NCBI GenBank assembly: GCA_034434895.1
Contig: DAOTYI010000027.1
Location: forward strand, 1-16,764
DNA from: DAOTXL01 sp034434895
GTDB taxonomy: Bacteria; Chloroflexota; Anaerolineae; JAAYZQ01
DNA: 16,764 bases
Direction of reading: 5' to 3'
This document shows positions 1-6,974 of the stretch, one piece after another (within the stretch, counting starts at the first letter, position 1; every line of letters starts with the position of its first letter). A program made the position numbers and the translations under genes. The notes below the pieces were generated by a model. That model was not told the origin of the DNA. It saw only the letters and a program-made list of their open reading frames with translations, and did no database searches.

Positions 1-74
1 TTATCTTGCGTGACTCTCTATTTTATGCTATCCTGCAACCACACGGTTGACCGTGGATTTGCCGTCCCATTGCT

Positions 75-103
75 ATTATACCACTTGAGGAAAACGTTGT
101 CAA
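75..103 (-). promoter_or_regulatory. Consensus sigma70-type promoter reading left out of the window
   Basis: On the minus strand the -35 is TTGACA (98-103) and the -10 is TATAAT (75-80), with a 17-bp spacer, so both hexamers match consensus. No start codon with an open frame follows before position 1, so the gene it serves lies outside the window to the left. The leader would contain the imperfect hairpin at 43-60 (CCACACGGTTGACCGTGG). The promoter ends only about 12 bp from the point where integrase homology begins. Confidence 0.6.
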
Positions 104-115
104 GAGGAGAACAAT

Positions 116-618
116 TATGGCAGTGGCCTGCGGCTGATGGAATGCTTGCGCCTGCGGGTCAAAGACCTGGATGTCGACTACCGCACCGTCACCGTCCGCG
201 ACGGCAAAGGGGAAAAGGACCGCATGACCATCCTGCCCGACAGCCTGATCGCGCCGCTCCAGGAACACCTGCGCCAGGTGAAAGCTCTGCACGACCGGGA
301 CCTGGCCCAGGGCTACGGCGCCGTCTATCTGCCCGACGCCCTGGAGCGCAAGTACCCCAATGCCCATCGCGAGTGGGGCTGGCAGTACCTCTTCCCCTCC
401 AACCGGCTGTCGGTCGTCGACCCCCGCTCCCTCTCCTCGCCCTCTGGGAGAAGGGCCGGGGGTGAGGGCATAATCCGCCGCCACCACCTGCTGGACGAAA
501 GCGGGCTGCAAAAGGCGATCCGCCAGGCGGCGCAACGGGCCGGCATCCCCAAGCCGGTCAGCCCCACACCCTGCGCCACTCCTTCGCCACTCACCTCCTG
601 GAGGCCGGCTATGACATC
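116..618 (+). pseudogene. Integron-type tyrosine recombinase (IntI-like), truncated and frameshifted
   Basis: This is a remnant of an integron integrase, a site-specific recombinase. Homology begins abruptly at 116 with YGSGLRLMECLRLRVKD, the block holding the first catalytic Arg; the whole N-terminal DNA-binding domain is missing. The segment LPDALERKYPNAHREWGWQY matches the extra helix that separates IntI from other tyrosine recombinases. A 13-codon palindromic insert splits the usual DPRS-G-IRRHH stretch (repeat at 430-469). Near 563 one C seems lost from the run in KPVSP: the HxxR box HTLRHSFATHLLEAGYDIR continues in another frame to 618. Then homology stops, so the second conserved His and the catalytic Tyr are absent. 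The open frame continues to 841 but is not meaningful there. It is certainly non-functional. No attC-like array could be recognised beside it. Confidence 0.85.
430..469. repeat. Small palindromic (REP-like) repeat inserted in the integrase remnant
   Basis: The core CCCTCTGGGAGAAGGG is self-complementary, and it is flanked by a CTCTCCTCG arm and a CCGGGGGTGAGGGC arm. This resembles a dispersed hairpin repeat I recall from many GC-rich bacterial genomes (type CCCTCTCCC...GGGAGAGGG-CCGGGGTGAGGG). It adds about 39 bp, a multiple of three, so it is read through as SLSSPSGRRAGGEG between DPR and IIRRHH of the integrase. Exact borders are uncertain by a few bases. Confidence 0.65.
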
Positions 619-837
619 CGCCCGCGAATCCGCCGCTCCGCCCGCCCGCCAGCCCCGGCCCGACACGGCGAAATCCGGGCTCGGCCTGGTTCTGCTTCGT
701 TTTGTCGCACCACTCCAGGCCCCCGCCGAACCATCAACCCCTTCCCAGCCCCTCCATACCCGGTGCGGGGCGCTTTTCTGCTTCGAATACCTGGCTGGCC
801 GACGGCAGTGCTGGACAGGATCCGGCCCCAAACCCCC
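619..837. other. Non-coding stretch with no recognisable gene
   Basis: Open frames continue through here from the broken integrase, but their translations are Pro/Ala/Arg-rich and match nothing I know. I see no RNA gene or convincing repeat. The stretch lies between the end of integrase homology and a strong promoter at 838, and is most simply a junction left by recombination. Confidence 0.5.
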
Positions 838-867
838 TTGACAGGAAATGGCGGCCTATGCTACAAT
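838..867 (+). promoter_or_regulatory. Strong promoter upstream of the nucleotidyltransferase fragment and the DUF255 gene
   Basis: TTGACA (838-843) is followed after 18 bp by TACAAT (862-867), preceded by ATGC as in several promoters of this window. Transcription would start near 874, inside the nucleotidyltransferase fragment, so the ATG at 858 cannot be translated from this transcript. The first intact downstream gene starts at 1102, giving a leader of about 230 nt made almost entirely of pseudogene sequence. Confidence 0.5.
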
Positions 868-1080
868 ATGTGATTGGTGGTTCCCCGGCCAGCGCCTTGC
901 ACGGTGTGATACGGGCTACCATGGACGCCGACCTGGTGGCCGACCTGCACCTGGAACAGGTTGCGCCATTTGTTCAGGCGTTGGGCCAGGCGTTTTACGC
1001 CGACGTCGGGATGATGCGCGATGCCATCCACCAGCATGGCTCCTGCAACCTGATCCACCTGGATACCATGTTCAATTTGG
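858..1080 (+). pseudogene. Fragment of a nucleotidyltransferase-fold protein
   Basis: The translation from 858 reads MLQYVIGGSPASALHG, then IRATMDADLVADL, then HQHGSCNLIHLDTMF. The GGS motif followed about 14 residues later by DAD is the signature of the nucleotidyltransferase superfamily (GG/GS then Dx[DE]). The spacing and the IHLxTMF block fit a family of stand-alone MNT-like proteins often found with toxin-antitoxin or accessory genes. Only about 75 residues remain. The first helix before YVIGGS is missing, and after DTMF the sequence diverges into the ribosome-binding region of the next gene, so the third catalytic Asp and the C-terminal half are gone. A degraded remnant is much more likely than a short functional gene. 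Confidence 0.65.
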
Positions 1081-1101
1081 CACGTTTTGGAGGGAGAACC
1101 T

Positions 1102-3108
1102 GTGTCTAACCGTTTGCAGGGTGAGAGCAGCCCTTACCTGCGGCAACACGCCGACAACCCGGTGGACTGGTATCCCTGGGGGGAGGAGGCGTTGCGCCAG
1201 GCCCGCGACAGGGACCGGCCGATCTTTCTCAGCATCGGCTACTCAGCCTGTCACTGGTGCCATGTCATGGCCCACGAATCGTTCGAGGACCAGGCGGTGG
1301 CCGCTTTCCTCAACGAGCATTTTGTCAGCATCAAGGTGGACCGCGAGGAACGCCCCGACCTGGACCAGGTGTATATGGCCGCCGTGCAGGCCATGACCGG
1401 CGGGGGCGGCTGGCCGCTGTCGGTCTTTTTGACCCCCGACGGCTATCCCTTTTACGGTGGCACCTACTTTCCCCCGGTGCCACGCTACGGCCTGCCCTCC
1501 TTCCTCCAGGTCCTGCAGGCCGTCGCCGAGGCGTGGCAGCATCGCCGGCAGGAGCTGCTCAGCGGCGGACGGCGGCTGGTCGAGGCGCTCAGGCAGCAGG
1601 ACCTGGCCCCGGCCGATCGGGGCAGCGGCGAGCTGGAGCCGGCCACCCTCCACTCCGCCTTTCACCTCCTCCGCCAGAGCTTTGACCCCCACCACGGGGG
1701 CTGGGACGGCGCGCCCAAATTCCCCCAGCCGTCGGTCCTGGAGTTCCTGCTGCGCTACCACCACCTCACCGGCCAGGCCGGGGCGCTGGAGATGGTTACC
1801 CGCACCCTGGAGGCGATGGCCCGGGGCGGGATCTATGACCAGGTGGGCGGGGGCTTTCACCGCTACGCTGTGGACGAACGCTGGCTGGTGCCCCACTTTG
1901 AAAAGATGCTGTACGACAATGCGCAACTGGCCCGCCTCTACCTCCATGCCTGGCAGGTGACCGGCAACGACCTGTTCCGCGCCATCGCCCAGGAGACCCT
2001 GGATTATGTCCTGCGTGACATGAGCGACCCGGCCGGCGGCTTTTATTCCACCCAGGACGCTGACAGCGAGGGCCAGGAGGGCAAATTCTTCCTCTGGACG
2101 GAGGATCAGGTCCGGCAGGTGCTGGGCAGGGATGCAGACCAATTCCTGGCCCTCTATGGCGTCACCCGCCACGGCAATTTCGAGGGCCGGAACATTCTGA
2201 CCTTTGTCGGCCCCCTCGAACAGCGCCCGGCCCTGGCCGATGCTCGCCGCCGCCTCCTGGCTGCCCGTCAACAGCGAGTCCCCCCCGGCCGCGACGAAAA
2301 GGTCCTCACCTCCTGGAACGGCCTGATGCTGGCCGCTTTTGCCGAAGCGGCGCGCGCCTGGGACCGCGCCGACTACCGCCTGGCCGCGGAACGGAACGGC
2401 CGGTTCCTCCTGAGCGAACTGCGGCGCGGAGATGGCCGCCTGTGCCATACCTGGCAGGGGGGGCAGGCCCGCCTGAACGGCTATCTGGAAGATTATGTCT
2501 ATCTGGCCGACGGTCTGCTGGAACTGTATCAGACCACCTTTGAGCCAGGCTGGTACCGGGCGGCCCAGGAGCTGATGGACCTCACCCTGGCCCACTTTCA
2601 GGCCCCGGACGGCACCTTTTTTGACACGGAGGATGGGCATGAGGCGCTCATCCTCCGCCCCCGCAACCTCCAGGACGGCGCCACGCCATCAGGCAACGCC
2701 GTGGCCGTCACCTCCCTGCTCAGGCTGGCCGGCCTGTCGGCCCAGACACGTTATGTCGAGATAGCTCACAGGGCGCTGGCGGCGATGCAGCCGACGATGG
2801 CCCGTTACCCGTTGGGCTTTGGCCACTGGCTCCAGGCCCTGAGCTATGCCCTGGCGCCGCCCAGGGAGATCGCCATCGTCGGTGCTCCCGACCTGGCCGA
2901 CACCCAGGCCCTGCTGGATGTTGTGCGCCGTGGCTACCGCCCCTTCCAGGTGGTGGCCCTGGGCGCGCCCGGCGATCAGCCCCCGGCCGTCCCGCTCCTG
3001 GAGGATCGAGGGTTGGTGGTCGGGCGGGCCACAGCCTATGTGTGCCGCCATTTTGCCTGTCAGGCGCCTGTGGTCCAGCCGGAGGAGTTGCAGGCACAAT
3101 TGGGGTGA
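1102..3108 (+). CDS. Thioredoxin-domain protein, YyaL/DUF255 family (SPATA20-like)
   Basis: Full-length member (668 aa) of the DUF255 family: an N-terminal thioredoxin-like domain followed by a six-hairpin (alpha/alpha) glycosidase-like barrel. The opening NRLQGESSPYLRQHADNPVDW is typical of the family. The redox-type motif is CHWC (residues 50-53, in YSACHWCHVMAHESFED), with REERPDLD and GGWPLSVFLTPDG following. The barrel includes GGIYDQVGGGFHRY, VPHFEKMLYDNAQL and TSWNGLMLAAFA, and the protein ends with YVCRHFACQAP. GTG at 1102 is preferred over the upstream in-frame TTG at 1087, because GGAGGG (1089-1094) sits 7 nt before the GTG and the protein then begins as its relatives do. The biochemical role is not established; redox or sugar-related activity is a guess from the fold. 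It stands alone on the plus strand behind a pseudogene. Confidence 0.93.
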   Translation: MSNRLQGESSPYLRQHADNPVDWYPWGEEALRQARDRDRPIFLSIGYSACHWCHVMAHESFEDQAVAAFLNEHFVSIKVDREERPDLDQVYMAAVQAMTGGGGWPLSVFLTPDGYPFYGGTYFPPVPRYGLPSFLQVLQAVAEAWQHRRQELLSGGRRLVEALRQQDLAPADRGSGELEPATLHSAFHLLRQSFDPHHGGWDGAPKFPQPSVLEFLLRYHHLTGQAGALEMVTRTLEAMARGGIYDQVGGGFHRYAVDERWLVPHFEKMLYDNAQLARLYLHAWQVTGNDLFRAIAQETLDYVLRDMSDPAGGFYSTQDADSEGQEGKFFLWTEDQVRQVLGRDADQFLALYGVTRHGNFEGRNILTFVGPLEQRPALADARRRLLAARQQRVPPGRDEKVLTSWNGLMLAAFAEAARAWDRADYRLAAERNGRFLLSELRRGDGRLCHTWQGGQARLNGYLEDYVYLADGLLELYQTTFEPGWYRAAQELMDLTLAHFQAPDGTFFDTEDGHEALILRPRNLQDGATPSGNAVAVTSLLRLAGLSAQTRYVEIAHRALAAMQPTMARYPLGFGHWLQALSYALAPPREIAIVGAPDLADTQALLDVVRRGYRPFQVVALGAPGDQPPAVPLLEDRGLVVGRATAYVCRHFACQAPVVQPEELQAQLG

Positions 3109-3155
3109 GGTTCTTCGATGGCCTGGACGGCCCAAGACCTTCTAGGGCCGTTCTT

Positions 3156-3184
3156 TTGACTTTTTCCCCAACTTCTGCTATCTT
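3156..3184 (+). promoter_or_regulatory. Promoter of the ferredoxin-oxidoreductase operon
   Basis: TTGACT (3156-3161), a 17-bp spacer and TATCTT (3179-3184) precede the ferredoxin gene by about 120 bp. The -10 context, TGCTATCTTGTAGCCAC, resembles TGCTATCCTGCAACCAC at 27-43, suggesting a shared local promoter style. The long distance to the start codon leaves room for a regulatory leader. Confidence 0.5.
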
Positions 3185-3187
3185 GTA

Positions 3188-3278
3188 GCCACCTGTCCGG
3201 ATGGGATGGCGACGAGGCCAGGTCCCTCTCTGCTGGTTTCCACGCTCTTGCCATGCGGGCAGGAGCGTTTGATTTTGT
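3188..3278 (+). promoter_or_regulatory. Structured leader with terminator-like hairpin, candidate riboswitch/attenuator
   Basis: Three hairpins can be drawn in the leader. The first pairs GCCA (about 3188) with TGGC (about 3209). The second pairs GGCCAG with CTGGTT near 3218-3238. The third is strong: ACGCTC-T-TGCC (3242-3252), loop ATGCG, GGCA-G-GAGCGT (3258-3268). The T-rich run TTTGATTTTG follows it directly, as at an intrinsic terminator. A terminator before the first gene of an operon suggests attenuation. As the operon encodes a tungsten-pterin enzyme, a molybdenum/tungsten-cofactor RNA is a plausible guess, but I cannot confirm the conserved core of that family by eye. Confidence 0.4.
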
Positions 3279-3304
3279 TGATGACAGGAGAAAGGGTATA
3301 GAAT

Positions 3305-3712
3305 ATGAAAGTTCTGGTCACCAACGACGAGCTATGCATCGGGTGTCACCTGTGCGAGGATGTCTGCTCCCACGTCTGGTACAAAGAGATCAACCGCGCC
3401 AAATCATCCATCCGCATCACCAGCCTGGGCAATGCCGAATGGAACATGGCCGTCTGCAATCAGTGCGGCCAGTGCATCGCCGTCTGCCCCACCCAGGCGC
3501 TGTCCCGCGATAAACAGGGGGTGGTGCGCCTCAAAAAGGAGCTGTGCGTCGGCTGCCTGTCGTGCGTGGGCTTTTGCCCCACCCTGACCTTCTATGTCCA
3601 TCCAGATTATGTCGAGCCAATCAAGTGCATCGCCTGCGGGCTGTGCACCAAAGAGTGCCCCACCGGGGCGATCACCATCGAGACCCTGCCTGACCAGGAG
3701 ATAGTCAAATGA
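3305..3712 (+). CDS. Polyferredoxin with four [4Fe-4S] motifs, partner of the downstream oxidoreductase
   Basis: A 135-residue iron-sulfur protein containing four complete CxxCxxCxxxC motifs: Cys 11/14/17/21, 51/54/57/61, 81/84/87/91 and 108/111/114/118. All 16 cysteines needed for four [4Fe-4S] clusters are present. It has no signal peptide or membrane segment, so it should work in the cytoplasm. Its stop codon overlaps the start of the oxidoreductase gene (ATGA at 3709-3712), so the two are translationally coupled. It is most likely the dedicated electron acceptor or electron-transfer subunit of that enzyme. The ATG at 3305 is supported by GGAGAAAGGG upstream. Confidence 0.9.
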   Translation: MKVLVTNDELCIGCHLCEDVCSHVWYKEINRAKSSIRITSLGNAEWNMAVCNQCGQCIAVCPTQALSRDKQGVVRLKKELCVGCLSCVGFCPTLTFYVHPDYVEPIKCIACGLCTKECPTGAITIETLPDQEIVK

Positions 3713-5904
3713 GTAGCTTTGAAATCAGCAAGGAACGGATTGAAGCATTGAAGGCCGGACACCGGGTGCTGGCCGAGTTCCGGTATGAGCCGCAGCCGGT
3801 TGAAAAGGGATATGCCGGTCGGACTCTTTATGTCAATGTTGGCACCCACACCATCGCCACCAAACCGGTGGACGAGAGGATGAAACGGACCTTCATCGGC
3901 GGGCGAGGGTTCGACCTGTGGTTGCTGTGGAACGCCGTCAGCAGCGACACCAGGTGGGACAGCCCCGAAAACGAGATCGTCATCGCCTCCGGCCCCATTG
4001 GCGGTACGACGCAATATCCCGGCACCGGCAAATCCATTGCCGTGACCCTCTCTCCGCTGACCGGCGTGCCGATTGACAGCAACGTGGGCGGCTATTTCGG
4101 CCCCCTGCTCAAGTTCGCCGGCTTTGATGCCCTGGAAGTCCAGGGCATCGCTGACGAGGAGGTGATCGTCTTCATAGACGGCAACCAGGGCCTGGTGCAG
4201 ATCCTGACCGCGCCGGAGGAGTCGGTCAACAGCCACCTGCTGGCCGAAGAGATGGTGGCCCTCTTTGGCCAGACCCCCCAGGAGAAGCAGGGCATCTCGT
4301 CGGTGTCGGCCGGCGTCGGCGCGGAACATACTCTGATCGGCTGCCTGAACTTTAGCTTTTACGACCCGCGCCGCCAGCTCACCCGCCTGAAACAGGCCGG
4401 GCGAGGCGGCCTGGGCACGGTGCTGCGCAAAAAGAGGGTCAAGGCGCTGGTGGTCAAATATGTCGGCGTCAAGGGGGATAGCAATCATCCGGCCGACCTG
4501 CAGCCGATCCAGCAGGTGGGGGCCAGGATGCACCGCGAGATCTATGAGCGGGACCCCATCATGTTCACCATGCGGCTGGACGGCACCAACCACCTGACCA
4601 AGATCATGAACGACTATGACATCCTGCCGGTGCATAACTTTCGCTACGGCAGCCATCCCGAGGCGGAAAAGATCTACTCGCCCCACTTTCAGAAATATTT
4701 TCGCTACGATGCCCCGGACGGTTGCTGGTACGGTTGCACCCTGGCCTGCGCCAAGTTCGCCGCCGGGTTGGAGCTGCGCAGCGGGCCGTACAAAGGCCAG
4801 GTGGTGACGGTGGATGGGCCGGAATATGAGACGGTGGCCGGCATCGGCGCCAACTGCGGCATCTGGAGCGCCCACGATGTGCTGGAGGCCAACTTTTACT
4901 GCGATGCCTACGGCATTGACACCATCTCCTTCGGCACAGCCCTGGCCTTTGTCATGGAGTGTTACGAGGAAGGGATCCTGAACAAAGAGATCACCGGCGG
5001 GCTGGAGCTGAAGTTTGGCAACGGCGATGCCATGCTGGAGGCGCTGCACCAGATGGGGCGTGGCGAGGGGTTTGGCCTGATCGTCGGCCAGGGCATCCGC
5101 CGCATGAAGCAGATCTTTGTCGAGCGGTACGGGGCCGATCCACAATTCCTCCAGGATATCGGCATGGAAGCCAAAGGGCTGGAATACAGCGAGTATGTCA
5201 CCAAGGAATCGCTGGCCCAGCAGGGCGGCTACGGCCTGGCTAACAAAGGCCCGCAGCACGACGAGGCATGGCTCATCTTCATGGATGCCGTCAACAACCA
5301 GATCCCCACCTTCGAGGACAAGGCCGAGGCGCTGCACTACTTCCCCATGTGGCGCACCTGGTTCGGCTTGAACGGCCTGTGCAAACTGCCCTGGAACGAC
5401 GTGGAACCGGCCGACAACCGGGTCCGCTACCGGGGCATCGAGGCGGCCAAAGTGCCGGAACATGTGCAGAACTATGTGGAGCTATTCCGGGCCATCACCG
5501 GGCGCGACGATGTGCGCAGCGGCGACGACCTGATCCGCATGTCGGAGGGGGTCTACAACTTTCAGCGGCTGTTCAACCTGAAGATGGGCCAGGGCACCCG
5601 CCAGCACGATGCCATCCCCTACCGCTCTGTGGGGCCGGTGACCGATGTGGAATATGAGAGCCGCGCCGAGCGGTATGACCAACAACTCCGCGAACTGGTG
5701 GGGATCGATCCAACCGGCATGAGCACGGCCGAAAAGCGGCTGGCGCTGCGCCGTTACCGCGAGGAGCAGTATGAGAAGTTGATAGATGCCGTCTACAAAC
5801 GCCGGGGCTGGAATGAAAACGGCATCCCAACTCTGGAGAAGGTCCGCGAGCTGGGCCTTGATTTCCCGGACGTGGTGGAGCTGATCGAAAAGCACAGCCG
5901 CTAA
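3709..5904 (+). CDS. aor: Tungsten-containing aldehyde:ferredoxin oxidoreductase
   Basis: A 731-residue member of the AOR family, which oxidises aldehydes to acids using a bis-pterin tungsten centre and one [4Fe-4S] cluster and passes electrons to ferredoxin. The N-terminal domain shows FIGGRGFDLWLLW and then ASGPIGGTTQYPGTGKS with SNVGGYFGPLLKFAGFDAL, the pterin-binding region of the family. GPEYETVAGIGANCGIW and CDAYGIDTISFGTALAF are also typical. Cluster cysteines are Cys339, Cys343 and Cys347 (GCWYGCTLAC) plus, likely, Cys558 (NGLCKLPW). The first spacing is C-x3-C rather than the C-x2-C known from the Pyrococcus enzyme. It is longer than the classic enzymes of about 600-650 residues, with an extended charged C-terminus. 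A relative acting on another substrate cannot be excluded. Coupling to the polyferredoxin and a downstream MoaD-like gene support the cofactor assignment. Confidence 0.9.
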   Translation: MSSFEISKERIEALKAGHRVLAEFRYEPQPVEKGYAGRTLYVNVGTHTIATKPVDERMKRTFIGGRGFDLWLLWNAVSSDTRWDSPENEIVIASGPIGGTTQYPGTGKSIAVTLSPLTGVPIDSNVGGYFGPLLKFAGFDALEVQGIADEEVIVFIDGNQGLVQILTAPEESVNSHLLAEEMVALFGQTPQEKQGISSVSAGVGAEHTLIGCLNFSFYDPRRQLTRLKQAGRGGLGTVLRKKRVKALVVKYVGVKGDSNHPADLQPIQQVGARMHREIYERDPIMFTMRLDGTNHLTKIMNDYDILPVHNFRYGSHPEAEKIYSPHFQKYFRYDAPDGCWYGCTLACAKFAAGLELRSGPYKGQVVTVDGPEYETVAGIGANCGIWSAHDVLEANFYCDAYGIDTISFGTALAFVMECYEEGILNKEITGGLELKFGNGDAMLEALHQMGRGEGFGLIVGQGIRRMKQIFVERYGADPQFLQDIGMEAKGLEYSEYVTKESLAQQGGYGLANKGPQHDEAWLIFMDAVNNQIPTFEDKAEALHYFPMWRTWFGLNGLCKLPWNDVEPADNRVRYRGIEAAKVPEHVQNYVELFRAITGRDDVRSGDDLIRMSEGVYNFQRLFNLKMGQGTRQHDAIPYRSVGPVTDVEYESRAERYDQQLRELVGIDPTGMSTAEKRLALRRYREEQYEKLIDAVYKRRGWNENGIPTLEKVRELGLDFPDVVELIEKHSR

Positions 5905-5949
5905 TGGCCTGTCGGAGCGAAGGCTCTGGCCGGTTAGAGGGGGGAAGAG

Positions 5950-6342
5950 ATGGGAGAACAGATGGAAGTAGATGTGCAGCGGCTTTACATTGACCTGGAT
6001 GACATCAAAGGGATGCTGGAGAAGGTACAAAGAACACTAGATCGGCTGGCACCGGCCATCAGGCCGTGCATCCAGACGGATCACCCCTACATCGTGCGGA
6101 TAGAGGGGGTCTGCGGCGGCCGGCCGATCGTGGCTGGCACTCGTATTAGTGTCCGGACTATTGCTGAGCGGGTGCGCCTGGGCGATTCACCGGAGCAGAT
6201 TGTGAAGGACTTTCCCCCTCTGACACTGGCCGAAGTCTATGACGCTTTGAGTTACTACCACGAGCACAGAATCGAAATTGAAGCAGAGATGGTTGCCAAT
6301 CGAGAGGCCCTGGCATGGGTGACGAACCGCAGCGACCGTTGA
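5950..6342 (+). CDS. DUF433 protein, antitoxin-like partner of the following DUF5615 remnant
   Basis: This 130-residue protein has an amphipathic N-terminal helix (about residues 5-35) followed by a DUF433 domain: HPYIVRIEGVCGGRPIVAGT (45-64), then SVRTIAERVRLGDSPEQIV, FPPLTLAEVYDALSYYHEHR. DUF433 is a small winged-helix-like domain usually paired with a PIN-like DUF5615 protein, in the manner of VapB/VapC-type modules, where it is thought to act as antitoxin and autorepressor. That pairing occurs here, with the partner overlapping its 3' end. GAGGGGGGAAGAG lies just before the ATG at 5950. The gene is intact even though its partner is broken. Confidence 0.85.
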   Translation: MGEQMEVDVQRLYIDLDDIKGMLEKVQRTLDRLAPAIRPCIQTDHPYIVRIEGVCGGRPIVAGTRISVRTIAERVRLGDSPEQIVKDFPPLTLAEVYDALSYYHEHRIEIEAEMVANREALAWVTNRSDR

Positions 6343-6678
6343 GGCTCTATCTTGACCATGACATCAGTTGGCGGCTCGCTGAGCTATGATGCGGTAGGTG
6401 CCTGGGAAGCAGGAAATACTGAGCTGGTCGATCAGGCCCAACTGGAGTACGCTGCCAGCGAAGGACGGGTATTGGTGACCTGCAATGCCCAGGACTTTGT
6501 ACCGCTCTACCGGAAATGGTGGGATGCTGCTCGGCACCACAGTGGGATCATCACCTCAGAGCAACTGGAATTCGGCGAAATGCTACGCAGGCTGATCTAT
6601 CTTTTGGAGACCGTCACTGCGGGGGAAATGCAAGACATGATTCGCAACCTGGCCGAGTTCAAAGAAGCGCATGGCTAA
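6315..6678 (+). pseudogene. DUF5615 PIN-like toxin gene, broken by a small deletion/frameshift
   Basis: Two frames must be joined to recover the family. From the ATG at 6315, overlapping the DUF433 gene by 28 nt, one frame reads MGDEPQRPLRLYLDHDISWR followed by LAEL and a TGA at 6387-6389. That is the usual start of a DUF5615 protein, with the acidic residues of the PIN-like site. The next frame then supplies the rest: YDAVGAWEAGN, EGRVLVTCNAQDFVPL, HHSGIITSEQL and a C-terminal helix ending at 6678. About five or six codons (normally linking LAEL to GYDAV) are missing at 6384-6386, shifting the frame. The in-frame TTG/ATG starts near 6352-6358 would give a protein without the LYLDHD strand. 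I therefore call it a pseudogene, unless a sequencing error is responsible. Confidence 0.75.
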
Positions 6679-6684
6679 ACACCT

Positions 6685-6885
6685 ATGATCCGCGTCAATG
6701 ACCGGTGGGACATCCCCTGGCAGGAGGGGATGACGATTGAGCAGGTGCTGGTGGCCTGCCACTTTACCCACCACTATATCGCCGTGTCGGTCAACGGGAC
6801 CCTGGTGCCGCCGGAGGAGTATGCCCGCTGGCCCGTGGCCGATGGCGATCAGGTGCAGGTCATCCATATCATCGGCGGCGGATGA
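6685..6885 (+). CDS. MoaD/ThiS-family ubiquitin-like sulfur carrier
   Basis: A 66-residue beta-grasp protein ending in HIIGGG. The C-terminal Gly-Gly is the residue pair that is adenylated and thiocarboxylated in MoaD and ThiS. VSVNGTLVPPEEYARWPVAD and GDQVQVIHIIGGG match the fold. By sequence alone it could be ThiS, and the GGG ending is common there. The plus-strand context behind an AOR gene makes a MoaD-like role, delivering sulfur to the pterin dithiolene, more likely. It begins 7 bp after the toxin remnant and has no strong ribosome-binding site, so it probably depends on translation of the upstream genes. It is the last gene before the convergent terminator. Confidence 0.8.
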   Translation: MIRVNDRWDIPWQEGMTIEQVLVACHFTHHYIAVSVNGTLVPPEEYARWPVADGDQVQVIHIIGGG

Positions 6886-6917
6886 CCCCCGACCCGGCGA
6901 CAGAAGGCAAAAGGCGC

Positions 6918-6961
6918 TACCCTCCCGCAGGTTTGGGCGCTTTCTAACCTGCGGGAGGGTA
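6918..6961. terminator. Perfect 16-bp inverted repeat between convergent genes
   Basis: TACCCTCCCGCAGGTT (6918-6933) and AACCTGCGGGAGGGTA (6946-6961) are exact reverse complements separated by 12 nt. The repeat lies between the 3' ends of the plus-strand sulfur-carrier gene and the minus-strand regulator gene, where a two-way terminator is expected. Neither side has a proper T-run, so it may instead be a dispersed palindromic repeat that happens to end transcripts. Confidence 0.55.
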
Positions 6962-6974
6962 ATGATCCGACCCT

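Noticed and set aside
1..840. attC sites or gene cassettes beside the integrase remnant
   Set aside because: No convincing GTTRRRY core with a matching inverse core could be found; isolated GTTGAC-like strings are not enough.
1243..2640. 465-codon minus-strand frame within the DUF255 gene
   Set aside because: The plus strand encodes a full, well-conserved DUF255 protein here.
3607..5463. Long open frame (618 codons) on the minus strand opposite aor
   Set aside because: It is antisense to a clear AOR coding sequence, has low-complexity His/Val/Ala-rich translation and no family motif; long shadow frames are expected in GC-rich DNA.
5906..5931. GGCC/GAGC-GCTC hairpin after aor as a terminator
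   Set aside because: The stem is only four pairs plus a distant GGCC pair, with no T-run, so it was not listed as a feature.
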